A stretch of DNA of 64,000 nucleotides from Siphonodentalium dalli. Its lineage: Eukaryota; Mollusca; Scaphopoda; Gadilida; Siphonodentaliidae. Numbering within the stretch: position 1 is the stretch's first letter; the number at the start of each line of letters is the position of its first letter. Below are positions 11,194 through 23,818 of this stretch, piece by piece. The DNA is taken from assembly GCA_032622095.1 (NCBI GenBank), contig CP136069.1, positions 85,024,958-85,088,957 of the forward strand, given 5' to 3'. The notes under the pieces are model-generated. The model ran no database searches, was not told the origin of the DNA, and saw only the letters and a program-made list of their open reading frames with translations. Both the position numbers and the translations under genes were made by a program.

Positions 11194-13195
11194 AACGAGA
11201 GGCCGATCACGATCGGCAGATGTTTAACCCATACCTTGGCGATAGCGATTAGCTATTTTTATAAATTTTATAAATCCTTACACCAACCTTTTCATGAGTG
11301 CAAAAGTTTCAACAATTCACACTTTATATAGTGATCGTGTGAAAAATATTTAGTTATCACATTGTGTCAACAGGATTGGTGGAGGATGTTAATATTTTTA
11401 AGCAAATAAACCAAATGACCCTCACTATGCAGGTTAGGGGTGTGTTATCGTCAACTATGCCAAGAACTATAAACATAATCAATGGAAATATTTGAGTTAT
11501 CAAATCGGATAGAATGGGGTTAATCTTACCCAAACTAATGAACTGATAAACACAAAATAGTCTATGAAAAGCATGTCATTGGATTTAGAACCCCATACAA
11601 TAAGTCAGTCTCAAGAATACCAGCACCATTAATATTATCCTGGAGCCCAAATGCAATTGAGGGAATTTCAAAATAAGACATTTCCTTTAATGATGAATAT
11701 TCAATTGGTGATGTATTGAAACCCTTACTGAACCTGGCTCAAAGTGAAAGGGATAATATTATATCTGTCTATCGCATAATATGTGTCTATGGAATGGTTT
11801 AATTTTAATCCCAAATCCATGCAAATCAAAAGTGGATCACCATCAACCTGGACATAACATAGGAGAATGATTAAATGAAAAGCATCAAAACCATATGATG
11901 TGTGGAGAGGGTTAATCATTTTCAATGACATCATGTTATGGAACTAAGGAATGTGTGGATAAATTTTTGTCTAAGATAAGACAACAGTGTTTGTAAAGAA
12001 CAATGTCTGTAAAACAACACTACAAAGTAACAATGGACTATTCCAATTTATTATTTTAGAATAGGTGTCATATAGTGTGTGCATATAGCTAATGTAATAA
12101 ACCTGTTTCAACAAAGGGGTTAACTTCATATTGCACAGAAAGCAGAACTCCACCAGAGAGTGAGTAATCAATCACAGTTTGACATAATTATGATAACAAG
12201 TCCAACCAGCCAGTGGTACCACTATCATGCTTTATAGCATGTAGTATCTAATGTCATAGTGATAATTAACTCATTTTAATAACACACATTGCTGTGGGAT
12301 ATATGTTCTCTTCAAATTCCCAGCAGTAATTACTTGAATTATAAAGGGTCATAACTCTGTTAAAATATATCGGATCAAACCCATATTCGAACTCGATCTG
12401 TATTTAGGGGTGATAAATTCATATACCAAATTTTGTGTTGATCAGATGAAAAATGTTTTGAGTCATAGCAGCTTGGGTGAATTCTAAGTAAACATAAGAG
12501 TGAAAAGGGTTAATTAAACAATACCAAAAACCATACAGATGAAGAACGTGCTAAGAAAAACCTAGGTAAGAAATATGAGGCAGATCAGAAGAAATATGTT
12601 CAACTTATTGCATTGGATAGCATGTGTGTAAAGGGTTAATTATTTTCTAAACCGATCAACCAATCAATACCAAAAACTATACAGGTGAGCGGTGTGTCAT
12701 CATAAACCTACATATCAAATATGAACACAATCGGACCAAAAAATATTTCGGTTAGAGCATCGGATTTTTTTTTAATTTATTTTATTTTCGAAAAAAGGGT
12801 CATAACTCCTTTAAAATAAATCGGATCAAACCCATATTCGAACTCGATCTGTATTTTTGGCTGTGAAACTCACATACCAAATTTGGTTCGAATCAGATAA
12901 AAAATGTTTGAGTTATGGCAGAATGCGTGAATTCTAAGTTGAAAAAGGGCCATAACTCTGTAACAAAATCTCGGATCAAACCCAAATTCGAACTCGATCT
13001 GTATTTTGGGCTGAGAAACCCATATACAAAATTTGGATAGAAAATGTTTGAGTTATCGCATTACTCGTAAAGTGTCTACGGACAGACAGACAGACGGAGG
13101 ACAGACAGACAGACAGACAGACGGACGAACGACGAGTGGTCAATCCGGGCAACGACACTATGTTTACCATACTATGGTATGGGTAAACATAAAAA
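11194..13195 (+). mobile_element. HCE-A repeat copy 2, near complete
   Basis: This is the best reference copy, about 2.0 kb. It starts AACGAGAGGCCGATCACGAT, where CCGATCacGATCGG (11203-11216) is a 5' palindrome. It continues through modules shared with 1-1343 and 49356-52037, a (RGAC)n tract at about 13079-13130, and ends in the 13161-13189 hairpin (TGTTTACC..GGGTAAACA) with a short A-rich tail. It has no transposase-like frame, so it would depend on another element. Its 5' end recurs alone at 13371 and its 3' end alone at about 14215. Confidence 0.8.
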
Positions 13196-13370
13196 TAAAA
13201 CACCTTATGCATTTCCTAAATAGTTTCAGATATTTTCCTGCCAAATAAGCATTGCTTAATAATTTTTTTAAAACAGCATATATAAATCCTGTTTCGTAAT
13301 TTGGTAGTGGGGACAATGTAGGCCAATAACACAAATTACCAATATTCTAACTTTTATAAACTCTGAAACG

Positions 13371-13440
13371 AGAGGCTGATCACAATCGGCAGATGTTAAC
13401 CCATCCCTTGGCGATAGTAAATTACTATGATCGAAATCAT
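13371..13440 (+). mobile_element. HCE-A 5'-end fragment
   Basis: ACGAGAGGCTGATCACAATC with 'cccttggcgatag' repeats the first 50-odd bases of HCE-A with substitutions. It lies about 180 bases after the 3' end of copy 2. Confidence 0.65.
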
Positions 13441-13524
13441 AAATGTGAGTTTTGGTGTTGAATTATAGAGTATACTGTTATGTATAGACAAATGTACATA
13501 ACACAAATTATTGGAATTTATGGG

Positions 13525-13595
13525 TCACTCGCATTTATATAAGAGAATGCACTGATACAGGATCTGTAATGCTGCACCACCACAGCCTTGAGTTA
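13525..13595. mobile_element. TTAA-6 fragment
   Basis: The words ATAAGAGAATGCACTG and 'acaggatctgtaatgctgcacca' match the right part of the family at about 16845-16885. The ends are missing. Confidence 0.5.
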
Positions 13596-14214
13596 AATGT
13601 GATAAGTGACCTGGACATGGAATACTTTGGTTAAGAGAGTCCAATTTAAGTTTACAATGATGATGTATCAAATTCTACCAACAATATACATGTAGATTAA
13701 GATAAGCCACCTTACTGCTGACCCATTAATATCAATTATATAGCAGAGCTGTCAACAAATCACAGGAATTGTTTATGTTGAAAGCTGACATCTCTATTAA
13801 ACCAATAACATTTATAATGACACCAGACCATCTGTAGAGTGATATCTTCAGCTGTGCAAGGCAGCACAGATGTCCAAGTCTACTGTTAATATCATGTGAT
13901 GTGTATTGTTGAATCTTTATTTTAAATTAGATACCATAGCTTTCTTTATCAGATTATCTGCACATTGGCATAAGAGACATCAGAAAATAATATAGCCTTA
14001 TCAATAGCTAAGTAATCCAAAGGCATGGGATGGAATTGATGAATTGGGTTTAATGTCGCTCAAAACAAATTTACCAGTACATAACACAAGATTTTGGACT
14101 GATTTAAACAAAATTTGGTGTGGTGACTCGGGGTACCCTTGGCAGAGTTATAATGGTGTTAGTTTTTCAAATTTTTTTAACTTTGAAACTTTTTTTTTTG
14201 AGTGAATATATTGT

Positions 14215-14456
14215 TTCGAATAGTTGGATCAAACCCATATTGGAACTCGATCTGTATTTTGGGCTGAGAAACACATACCAAATTTGGTTGCGATCAGATA
14301 GAAAATGTTTCAGTTATCGCATTATGCGTAAAGTGTCTATGGACGGACAGATGGACGGATGGACAGACGGATGGACGACAGACAGACAGACGGACGACGA
14401 GTGGTCAATCCGGACGTTGACACTATGTTTACCATACTATGGTATGGGTAAACATA
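14215..14456 (+). mobile_element. HCE-A 3'-end fragment
   Basis: This has the last module (GATCAAACCCATATTGGAAC), an (RGAC)n tract at about 14341-14398 and the 14426-14454 hairpin with its A-rich tail. The 5' part of the element is absent, as in a 5'-truncated copy or one joined to other DNA. Confidence 0.75.
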
Positions 14457-14514
14457 AAAACTAAAGTCTAGCCGAGGTCTGATTAACTTTCCAGCTGTTT
14501 TTGATTTGTTAAAC

Positions 14515-14995
14515 AGAGCCGATTTTCCTAGTCTTTCCATGGCATATAAAGTCTGTATAGAAGTATTTCACATATTTATCAAGCTATTTTGACCCCCAGA
14601 ACTGGACCGAGGTGCCGTGAAGGCAACTGCAAGCATTGCTAATTTGCTAGTATACATGTAGTACTTACTAGTACAACTTCAGGCTTCAAACTGCCAAGTG
14701 GTGAGACAAGTGCTCTTTTTTCATACCATATTAGGAATGGACTAAAAGGAATGCTCTTTATTCATACCATATTAGGAATGGACTAACAATGAACGCTCTT
14801 TATTCATACCATATTAGGAATGGACTACCAAGGAACACTCTTTATTGTTTCATGATAAAGAAAAAACAGGACCCGATTTTCCTAGTCTTTCCATGGCATA
14901 TAAACATGAAAAAGTATTTATAAAAGTATTTTGCATATTTATCAAGCTATATTATTTTGATCCCCAGAACTGGACCGGAGTGCCACGAAGGCAAG
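14515..14995 (+). repeat. Direct duplication enclosing a 42-bp tandem array
   Basis: A segment beginning CCGATTTTCCTAGTCTTTCC occurs at about 14519 and 14875, both continuing to 'ccagaactggaccg'. Between them, 14711-14843 holds just over three units of a 42-base repeat (TGCTCTTTATTCATACCATA..). The tandem units suggest replication slippage between the two duplicated blocks. Confidence 0.8.
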
Positions 14996-15003
14996 CATTA
15001 CTA

Positions 15004-15357
15004 TTAAAGTGGTACTGTACACTAAATCCGGCCCTGAATGGTTCCATCTCCTTTTATACTCAGCAGAATATAAGCAACAAATGAATGAATTTTCGCCATG
15101 GATTAGTGCAAAATACACTCATGTGCTCTATCATTGATGCAAAGAACATGGTAATTATAACGAAAATGAATAAATGGCTGGAGTCATAAATTCATTTTCA
15201 TTATAATTACATTCTTGTTTGCATCATTCATGGAGCATATGAGTGTATTTTGCAATAATCCATGGCTCAAATTCATTCATTTGTTGCATATATTCTGTCG
15301 AGATTAAAAGGAGATGGTCCCATAAATGGGCAGATTTAGTGTACAGTACCCCTTTAA
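15004..15357. mobile_element. TTAA-4 foldback
   Basis: A 354-base palindromic element with arms TTAAAGTGGTACTGTACACT and its near complement at 15338-15357, flanked by TTAA. The arms match along most of their length, with matched words such as CATGTGCTC/GAGCATATG and TTCATTTTC/GAAAATGAA. I saw one copy; a lone TTAAAGGGGTACTT at about 18482 may be a stray end. Confidence 0.75.
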
Positions 15358-15401
15358 AGTAAAACTTGAGGCTTCAAACCGCCAAGTGCTTTTAATTATG
15401 C

Positions 15402-15545
15402 AAGCCTTGAAATACGGGTGTCATTTGAAGAATGAGGTTCCCAGAGGGTGAATTTAGTAGCCACTCTGCAGAGTAGAGAGTCACTAAGTTCACCCTCTGG
15501 GGACCTAATTCTGCAAGTGACAGACACACTATTTCAAGGTTTGTT
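15402..15545. mobile_element. GCP palindrome, compact copy
   Basis: A single hairpin module: GAATGAGGTTCCCAGAGGGT on the left and ACCCTCTGGGGACCTAATTC on the right, with a short turn. It is flanked by 'tgtcatttgaag' and 'caagtgacagacacactattt'. Confidence 0.75.
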
Positions 15546-16290
15546 AATATGCAAGAGCTGTATGCAAGGCATTTATCTATAATATACATGTATATTCTGA
15601 TTTTCACCAATGCCTGTGATAGACTGTCAGTTAGCTTATCAGATGGGCAGTCATGAATGACTCATGATTAGCAAAACCTTCTTGAAACTTAATTTAACTG
15701 GCCACTGTCTTGACAGTGACAATCTCACAGCTGACATATTTGATATCTGACAGTGAAATATATTTTCTTCATGGCAGATGCAATCTACCTAAACATGTGC
15801 AATCTGATAAGCCATTGAAGAAATTGAAAGTAATTGCAACAATGGTCTTCCATAGTCAGGATATAAAGATCTGTCTTCCAAAAAATAATAAAAACAGAAA
15901 AAACAACACCAGAAACTGCAGAAAGCCTTTATTACCATCATTATTCATGTCTGTCCTAGAAACAAAGTAAATCTGTTGTCTGCTAATTATCGGTTTGGGG
16001 AACAGAAATTTGGAGAGGAGCCACCTCCCATGTTTATTTTCTGCTCAGCTGAACACATCACATGTTTTTATAATGCACTTGTCTGACTGCATAATGTGTC
16101 TATGAGAAAGTCTTGGTTTTCATAGTTTTAATGCCAAGTGCCATACACCAGTGGGTCCTCAACATCATAATAAAATTGCACTAACACAAAAACGGTAACT
16201 GAATTATTACTCAGGTATGATTGGGGGGGTTGGGATGGAGTTTATTTAACCTCTTCACTGCTAGGATGTAAAAGTGCACGTTGTGAGCTA

Positions 16291-16513
16291 CAGTACTGCT
16301 CTAAAGTCTAAATAATTGACTCCTTATTAAACCACAGCAGAATTATGGATAATTTTTCAGAATTTAGTCAGAAATATGGCTTGTTGACTTCATCGGAAAG
16401 CTCTCCCTGAGAGCTTTCCGATGAATGGCAACAAGCCATATATCCGACTAAATCCTGAAAAGTTACCCATAATTCTGCTGTGGTTAAGGAGTCGATTATT
16501 TTGGGCATAACTG
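16291..16513. mobile_element. TAfb foldback, full length
   Basis: Two arms of about 105 bases meet at AAGCTCTCCCTGAGAGCTTT. The left arm carries an extra 'aaagtct' and a deletion; the right arm is close to consensus. The left flank is TA. Confidence 0.85.
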
Positions 16514-16659
16514 TGTTTCAATGCACTAGTAGGTGGCCATCATTCATCATTGGGAACTCAGAAATTATTGCAACTGGACAAGTATATGTCAAAGTTTCTA
16601 ACGATGTTCAAGGATTGTGTATGATACTAGCCTTAGGGTTTTCGTGACATTTCCATTAT

Positions 16660-16905
16660 ATTTTGGAGCTTCCTGAAATTTTGCAAAATACCCTGTGCCA
16701 ATGCATTCTCTTATATATATGCGAGTCTCCCATAGAGAGCCTCGCATATACAAGAGAATATATTGGCCTAACAATATTTGCCTTGACCATGTAAGCTAGA
16801 GCATTCTCTTATATATGCGAGGCTCCCTATGGGGGACTCGCATATAAAATAGAATGCACTGGCACAGGATCTTTAATCCTGCACCAGTGGAGCTCCCCTT
16901 ATGAA
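16660..16905. mobile_element. TTAA-6 element copy
   Basis: Shared words are GGAGCTTCCTGAAATTTTGC, CATTCTCTTATATATATGCG, and a central 'ggcctaacaatat-tgccttgacc'. It contains two nested palindromes around CGAGTCTCCC/GGGAGACTCG-type sequence, each flanked by the CATTCTCTTAT word. Related copies are at 39328, 60867 and 62798. The ends here are degraded. Confidence 0.7.
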
Positions 16906-16999
16906 TAATAACCTTATTTAATAACCATTGATGGTATAAAGCTGGTGGGGAAATTCAGTCTGCTCCCCACAGACCTTCCAATGTGTGGGTTCTAAAGAA

Positions 17000-17690
17000 G
17001 ACTTATACCAACCAATATTTAACATTATAATACCGTTTTTGGACCAAACTTTTAGGCATCAGTTGGATATTTTTGAACCATCAACCCTTTTGACATCATA
17101 TCCATGGGTGAATATATTTTTGCAAATAAACTGAGTAATATTGTACCAATCGCCTATTGTAACAAATAAATCATACAGACAACATTATTAAAAGCACCGA
17201 TCAATGTAAATAATAAAAATAAAATCTATCCACATTATATCCATGAAAAGTTTCCTTTAAGGATCTAATGAGCTTTCAAAGTTATGAACATAATAGTACC
17301 CTAATTATAAAACTACAGAAAACAACATATAACAGTATGTCGTTTCACCCACCAACCGTAAAATGACATATATGTCGTTCTACCTGCCAATTATTTATAT
17401 TGAATGTCACAAATACCTCGAGGACACAGTGTACCAAAAGTACCATCTAATGTTTGTGGGGATGGATACCTACAAATAGTCTTTCTTCCCCCTGGACAAT
17501 AAAGTTATGGAATGCTGTGGAAGTGGAGGAACATTCCATCAAGACCATGCTCCCTTTCCGTCCATCCACTCTAAAAATGAAACCTCGTGCCGCATAAGAA
17601 CACAAGAACGATCATGTATATAATTATTTCACTGTAAATACGAGAACTTCCGACTCAGAGCAAGGAGCGATAATACGCAAAATTGTGGTA
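17000..17690. other. Unassigned AT-rich sequence
   Basis: No coding-like frame or repeat family recognised. It holds a repeated 'aatgacatatatgtcgtt' word at about 17340-17380. Confidence 0.35.
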
Positions 17691-17913
17691 CAGTAATTCC
17701 CTAAATAATCGACTCCTTAACCACAGCAGAATTATGGGTAATTTTTCAGGATTTAGCAGGATTTAGTCGGAAATATGGCTCGTTGCCATTCATCGGAAAG
17801 CTCTCACTGAGAGCTTTCCGATGAATGGCGACAAGCCATATTTCCGACTAAATCCTGAAAAATTACCCATAATTCTGCTGTGATTAAGGAGTCGATTATT
17901 TAGAGCATTACTG
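17691..17913. mobile_element. TAfb foldback, full length
   Basis: Near-perfect palindrome. The left arm carries a 10-base tandem duplication ('atttagcagg atttagtcgg') that the right arm lacks, so it post-dates arm matching. The centre is AAAGCTCTCACTGAGAGCTTT. Confidence 0.9.
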
Positions 17914-17951
17914 TCCATACACCTTTCCAGAAGAAGAAGAAAGGGTTAAGT

Positions 17952-19490
17952 TTGCAAATGAAGTTTCTTTGGACTTCTATTGGGGAGGTGGGCACTGGGC
18001 AGTCGACAGTTGAAAGCAAAAAAGGCACAACTTCTAGAAAGGCCATTTTTTTCAGCCCTCTAATTCACATTCGGCAATCTGCTATGGCAACCCTTTGTCT
18101 TTGCCCAGTTTGGTTCAGCAAATGGCTTCGGCATTGCTGTCAGATTTCCGTAGCCAATTATGAGGGCTGTTTTTTCTGTCTGAGCTATTGGAATAAATGC
18201 CAAACAGGCAAAATTTGGGTATTAAATCATATAAATATACATCATTTTAAAGCACTTTCCAGGATCAAGCTCTTATTAAAAGCTACCGGTACTATAGAAT
18301 CACATGGTCCTGTAACTAGATTCTCAAGTATAATACCATTAACGTAAATCAGGCACTTATGTAGGGATGCTGTATAGGGGCAGTGAAATAGGGGGTGGGC
18401 AGCAGAGCATGTTACAGGCCAATGTGGTATAACAATGCCATTCTGTGAGAAATTGGATATTTCTTGTTATTCTACGAAGAGTTAAAGGGGTACTTTGTGC
18501 CCCCGTCTGGGTGGAGTGCATGAGGTCAGTACAGGACGTCCCTATCCCCCATTATTCCCTAGCATTGTAAATTATAAGAGTCAGTCCGAGCCAGTTTGAA
18601 ATTATAAGGGGGCACTAGTCTGAATACACTGTCTAATAATGGAGCTCCAGGCTGAGGGGGGGCACCCACACGCACAGACCTTTTTACAGTTAGCCACGTC
18701 CCTGAATATAGTACTTACAGGTAATATATTTGAGGATAGTTGTGACTCAATCTCCCCTTCAACATGTAATTGGTTATTGCTTCTCTGGTTATCAGCGACA
18801 ACCATCACAAGAGACTACTTAAAAACGTAACTTAAATTGCAAAAGTAACATACCGCACACTCAGAATAATCAAAAACAGGTATTGTAAAACTTTGCAACT
18901 TGGAAAAAGTGTGACGTAATTTGCAAAGTGTATCGTATCGACCAAGTATACTTTGTTATCTCCTCGCCAGAAACATCGAAATTATCTGTTTTTCATGAAT
19001 TTCACAAACACTGCAGCGAAGGTTGATGGTAACTCACCTGTCCTGAAGCGATAGCCGCAGTCTCATGAGTATTCAATGTCAAAAAGTCAAAGTTCGTTGA
19101 CACATGTGCCAAATCCACAAGAAGTCATTCAATTTAGCTGAAAGTCACCGCAACACATAAATTGAGATTGATTGACAAGCAATTTGGGCGTGGTAACCTT
19201 TTACTGTGAACAGTCCCGATTCAACAAGCGTCATGGTCTCACGACTATCAATGAAACAATGTTTACTTCTTCATTCATAATCAACACTGCGTAGTAAAGT
19301 GCTTACGATGCGTAGTAGAATACAGTCATAACCGAAACTGGTTGGCGGAGCCAATTCATAATAACTGTCGGTTGTTTTAAATTGGGTTATAATTACCGGT
19401 TATTTGATGTCAACGTCATGTGTTGTTTTGATGGTATTATGACGGTATAGCATCAAACTCTATCAAAGGTTCTTTCGATAACACATCAAA
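17952..19490. other. Unassigned region with a possible minus-strand splice donor
   Basis: No protein family is recognisable. On the minus strand near 19025-19062 an ATG (M R L R L S L Q D R) runs into CAG|GTGAGT, a strong donor-like site. Another GTAAGT follows a short open stretch at about 18718. The base composition around 18900-19400 is a little richer in CG than the flanks. This could be a first exon with promoter, but chance is as likely. Confidence 0.2.
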
Positions 19491-19497
19491 CACTCTT

Positions 19498-19966
19498 TTA
19501 AAGGCCACTTAATTTTCAAAACCCCAGCTCCCATAAAATGCCATATTTTATATCATTTGAAAGAGGAAGCTCTAAAACATTGTATTACCAACTTACCCAG
19601 TGTAATAAACTGTGAACATTTTGTTTTTGTTGAGTTATCAACGTGTTTTCGTCATCTAGTTTGTAGTAAAAAGTGTATTATTTTCAATGGATGGGGAATA
19701 ACTCTATATTTTAAAGATAGAGTTATTCCCCTTCCATTGAAAATTCATCATTAGTTTGCATTCTGTTGCATTATGGGAGTATATATTTTCAGCTGTTTTC
19801 TATTTCTCTATGGACATCTTCTGAAACACAGATGTTTCAAATGGTAATGAATTATAGTATTTTAATCATATTTTATGGCATAGATTGTTATTAAAACTGT
19901 ATAAGCCTACCAAGTATAAAAACAAATACATGTAATCAGTGACTAGAAAATTAAGTAGGCCTTTAA
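19498..19966. mobile_element. TTAA-1 element copy 1
   Basis: The termini are TTAAAGGCCACTTAATTTTC and its complement form (GAAAATTAAGTAGGCCTTTAA), bounded by TTAA. The interior has a small hairpin GGAATAACTCTATATTTTAAA..TTCC and the word GGCATCTTCTGA-type 'ggacatcttctgaaaca'. Copies at 26584 and 37658 share the full length (about 470-483 bases), so the boundaries are well supported. Confidence 0.85.
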
Positions 19967-22050
19967 AACAAATATCTGTAATTTCTAAAGACTGATTCAA
20001 ATAACAATAAAATAAAAAATGCTTTCTGGACCACGCGAGTCGTCAAATTTGAATTAGTATTATAAATTCTGCTTGCCCTTATATTCATTTTAATATTTCA
20101 AACCATTGTAATTGTAAATCCACATCAACTTATATAATTACTCAGAATTTAAGGGGATTTCCAAATTGACAATAAACATCCATCTATCTATCTTCATATA
20201 AGTAATTCATATTCAGGAATAAAAAGGCCAACTTGATGACTTTGCCCCCATGTTTCCTGATATACTCCTGATATAGGATATCATGCTCTTTATGCTCAAT
20301 CTTGTTTGTGTTATTATTATGCACCTAACAAATTTCATGCAACAAGATGACTCAATTTTCATAACATGCAACATCTAAATCATGCTGTAAAAACATTTGA
20401 CCAGCAATATTTCAAACAGGTAAGTTATTTTTCTTGAAAATAATTTTGTTTTAAAGTTCAGGTGAAACCTCTCCTTGTGATAACCAAATTTTACAAAGGA
20501 AATGTATTTCTAGCATGGCAAACTTCACCACTTCAGTTTATATCATTGATGCAGACAATCACAATGTGTTCAAATGAAGTTGGCATGCAATAATATAAAA
20601 GATTACCATGGTATTGTTACACTCGTGTATATTTTCAAACTGACTTATGAACTTTTTATTTCATAAAAATCAATTTGGCATGTGTTGCAAGAATAACAAC
20701 AGGTGGCAACCTGAAAATATGTCACATGACCTTGATTTAGAAAAAAGCCGGTTTTCACCCTTATTTGAGTTGATTTTTGTCAAATTCACCTAATCTAACT
20801 GTATATTTACCAGTCATGGCCCTTGCTGGTCAAAAGCAGGGATACAAAACATAAGTTTTATAGCATTTGTGACTTGAAAATAGTATTTAAAACAACTATT
20901 AGTTGTTTAGATCTGACATATATTCATGATTTAGGTTCTGGATACAATTCTATGTGCATATATGGTGGGCTAAGACCTCATTTTGGAAGACTTTTCAGAT
21001 TATATTCATAAGCCAAATACAATAGGATGCTATAGCAATTTATTCACACAAATGACGCCAAATGGTTCAATTTATTCCTAGGACATCCCCCATGTCAGCA
21101 ATACAGATAGTACAAAACTGCCACAAGGGCTTCCAGTCCAGATCAATGCTTAGTTTTAAGGTAGAGAAATCACTTGACTGGTGCATTAAATTTACAGCAC
21201 CACTCCAGGTTTAAATGAGTGTTCCAGGACAGAAGAATAGTGTTCACAATTACTTGCATATAGAAAGCGGAAAAAACACATATAAATCAATATGCATTTA
21301 TATATGGGATATATTTTGCCTTGGAAATACATAAAATTTAACCTTTTTAGATATTTGCATAGTAATCAGATAAAATATGTGCACCTTCAAGGTATATCCT
21401 TACACTATTATCAAGGCTATTTAAAGGATTACTATCCTCATGAAACAACAAAACTCTATTGGAAAGCCACCCCTATTGTGATCACAATGATCCAAGTCCC
21501 ATAAACATCGCGTAATAAATAAGCCGAGAAATAAATAAATAATACCACCACCGGTTGTCGGCTATCTCCGTCGCAAAACCTCGCATGACGTCAAGCGAGG
21601 TAAACTAATTAAAAACAGGGAATTGGAGTCGGAGTTAATTATGTCTACCTATATGGCGATGGAAAATCCGGAATCGACATCAGCGCGTGAGTGTAATGGA
21701 ATTACTGCGGGGCATATCAATAGCATTGTGTACACATGGTGAATTGTCATCGCGCGGTGAGTTATCTTCACTTGTGATTTGTCATATTTGAGATACATAT
21801 CCAGGTTTGGGCTTCAGCCATAGCAAAACTTCAGGTTTGCTAGACTTAATATGACTATTTTCAACCTGATTTATGACTATTTTATTTCATAAAAATCGAT
21901 GTTGGCATGTGTTGCAACAATAACAACATGCGGCAACCTGAACATATATCACATGACCGTGATATAGAAAAAAAGCCTGTTTTCACACTTATTTGAGTTG
22001 ATTTTTGACCACTTTTGCCTACATTTGACCCTCAATTGTTAAAATACAGG
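19967..22050. other. Unassigned sequence with a repeated 120-bp motif
   Basis: No gene recognised. A motif around 'tttgagttgatttttg' with 'ggcatgtgttgcaa-aataacaac' occurs at about 20635-20785 and again at about 21865-22005, so an unnamed interspersed repeat is present twice. The rest shows nothing I can classify. Confidence 0.4.
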
Positions 22051-22058
22051 TTTGTGTA

Positions 22059-22186
22059 CAGTAATGTCCTAATTAATCGACTGCTTAACCACAGCAGAAT
22101 TATGGGTAACTTTTCAGGATTTAAATCCTGAAAAGTTACCCATAATTCTGCTGTTGTTAAGCAGTCGATTAATTAGGGCATTACTG
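22059..22186. mobile_element. TAfb foldback, short form with matched arm variants
   Basis: A 128-base perfect-looking hairpin lacking the central third. Both arms carry the same departures from the family: CCTAATTAATCGACTGCTTA on the left and TAAGCAGTCGATTAATTAGG on the right. It is flanked by TA. Confidence 0.9.
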
Positions 22187-23020
22187 TATTTCACTGGAAA
22201 TTCAGGAAAAGAAGCAGCATGTGAAAGATATTTTGAAAATAAGCCACACAAAGTATAGGTCGTCCATTTACTTTTCTCACAAAATCCTTAATTGTATGAC
22301 ACTTCTGGATTCATAGAAAAACACAGAGGTAATGTTGGAGGTAAAAATTTGAACGTTGATTCACCATAGATCTTGCATCAAAAGTCATAAAAATAACAGA
22401 CATCAGTGTGTAATCTTATGGGCAATTAAAGCACCAACCAAATAAGGCTATTTACAGACTCTGGTAGGGGGAGTCTGGATAAAATTTGCAGACACAAGGC
22501 CAATAAATAATATTTCAGACCTCAAGGTAACCACCACCCCCTCTACTTGCAAAAAAATGTTTTCCTCATCAAAATATGGGACCCACCACCCTTATCATAT
22601 ATTTGACACTTTTAAAAACTTTTTGACTTAAATTTTACAAGTCAGTAAATATATGTGGCATCCTACCATACCATTAGCCTTCACCATTATTATTGACCAT
22701 TGATACAAATGAATGGCGTGAACATTTTTATCCCAATCTACATCATGTTATTATAACATTAATCATATTAATATAGGTACTTGATTCTGTGAAACAAACT
22801 ATGCATAAAACTGCCTAAACACCAAATCTAACCCCAACATAAGTTTGAGCCTGTTATCTGGTGTTACTGTTGTAAAATCCAGTGTTAAAACCAAGTGAAT
22901 TCCATGTTCATTCTTGGGTTTAAAATGGTATTGTATGTATTGTGTAGCAATGTGGTGACTGATCGGAGCCCAGAGCCAGTCAGTATGCTAGAAAGTAATA
23001 ATGACAGTTTTATATAGCGC

Positions 23021-23701
23021 TTAAAGGATTACACAGGTGTAGCTTTTCTCAGTCAGTTGATGCCAGCTTATTCACTGAACACGTTGCCGAAAAGATTTTT
23101 GTGATAGGCCGCCCATAAATGAAGTATTGCCGATTCAGCTGATTACATATTTCATTATGGATAATGCAGTCTGACAGACTTTAAAGACTGTTGCACTTGG
23201 CTTTTATCTACTGATTGTTTATACAGAAACGTCTGGATCCTCAGAGCTGAACATTTGTAAATATGGGTAATTTGACCCAGGGAATCTTATTAGATATATA
23301 ATGTACCCAATATATCCAAAATGGTTGCAATCTGGTCGGTAAAAATTATAACACAGTGATAAATTGACCCATAGAGTATCATGAGATAGATACCGTTGAC
23401 ATCAGATGATTTAAATGGGCAAAGATGAACAATAAAGAGCGTTCCTTATGTAGGAAAATTGGTAAAGATGGGTCACCTGTCCAGGGGAATGGCATGGGAT
23501 AGGTGCATCTACTCATGTTCCATCCATGAATAATGGCTGAGAATAAAACATTACTAACTTATCTTTGACCTAGGATGACTTAAACGGGGACTAATAGATT
23601 ATATGATCAATAGCATTTATTATCATTCCAGAACACTCATCTCAGTGGATTAGCAGGCATCAATAATGGCTGAGAAAAGCTACACCGGTGTAATCCTTTA
23701 A
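23021..23701. mobile_element. TTAA-3 element copy 1
   Basis: Termini are TTAAAGGATTACACAGGTGT and ACACCGGTGTAATCCTTTAA, bounded by TTAA. The left arm has 'acgttgccgaaaagatttttgtgataggccgcc', shared with 25214-25578. The interior (681 bases in all) is longer than in copy 2 and not palindromic. Confidence 0.8.
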
Positions 23702-23818
23702 CCAATTACTTGCTCTAAGATTTTAAACATTGCAATATTACCCGAATCATTTGTACAAGCCCAACCAGTGAACTGGCTTCAGACATTGCAGGCGCTGCTC
23801 TAGTTTGATCAGAACATG

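Noticed and set aside
14711-14843. CRISPR-like array of 42-bp units, and the 21-bp array at 27066
   Set aside because: The units are contiguous without unique spacers, there are no cas genes, and the DNA is eukaryotic. They are ordinary tandem repeats.
17952-18347. A 131-codon plus-strand frame
   Set aside because: It has no recognisable motif, odd composition, and no splice or promoter context. It also starts directly after a TAfb element.
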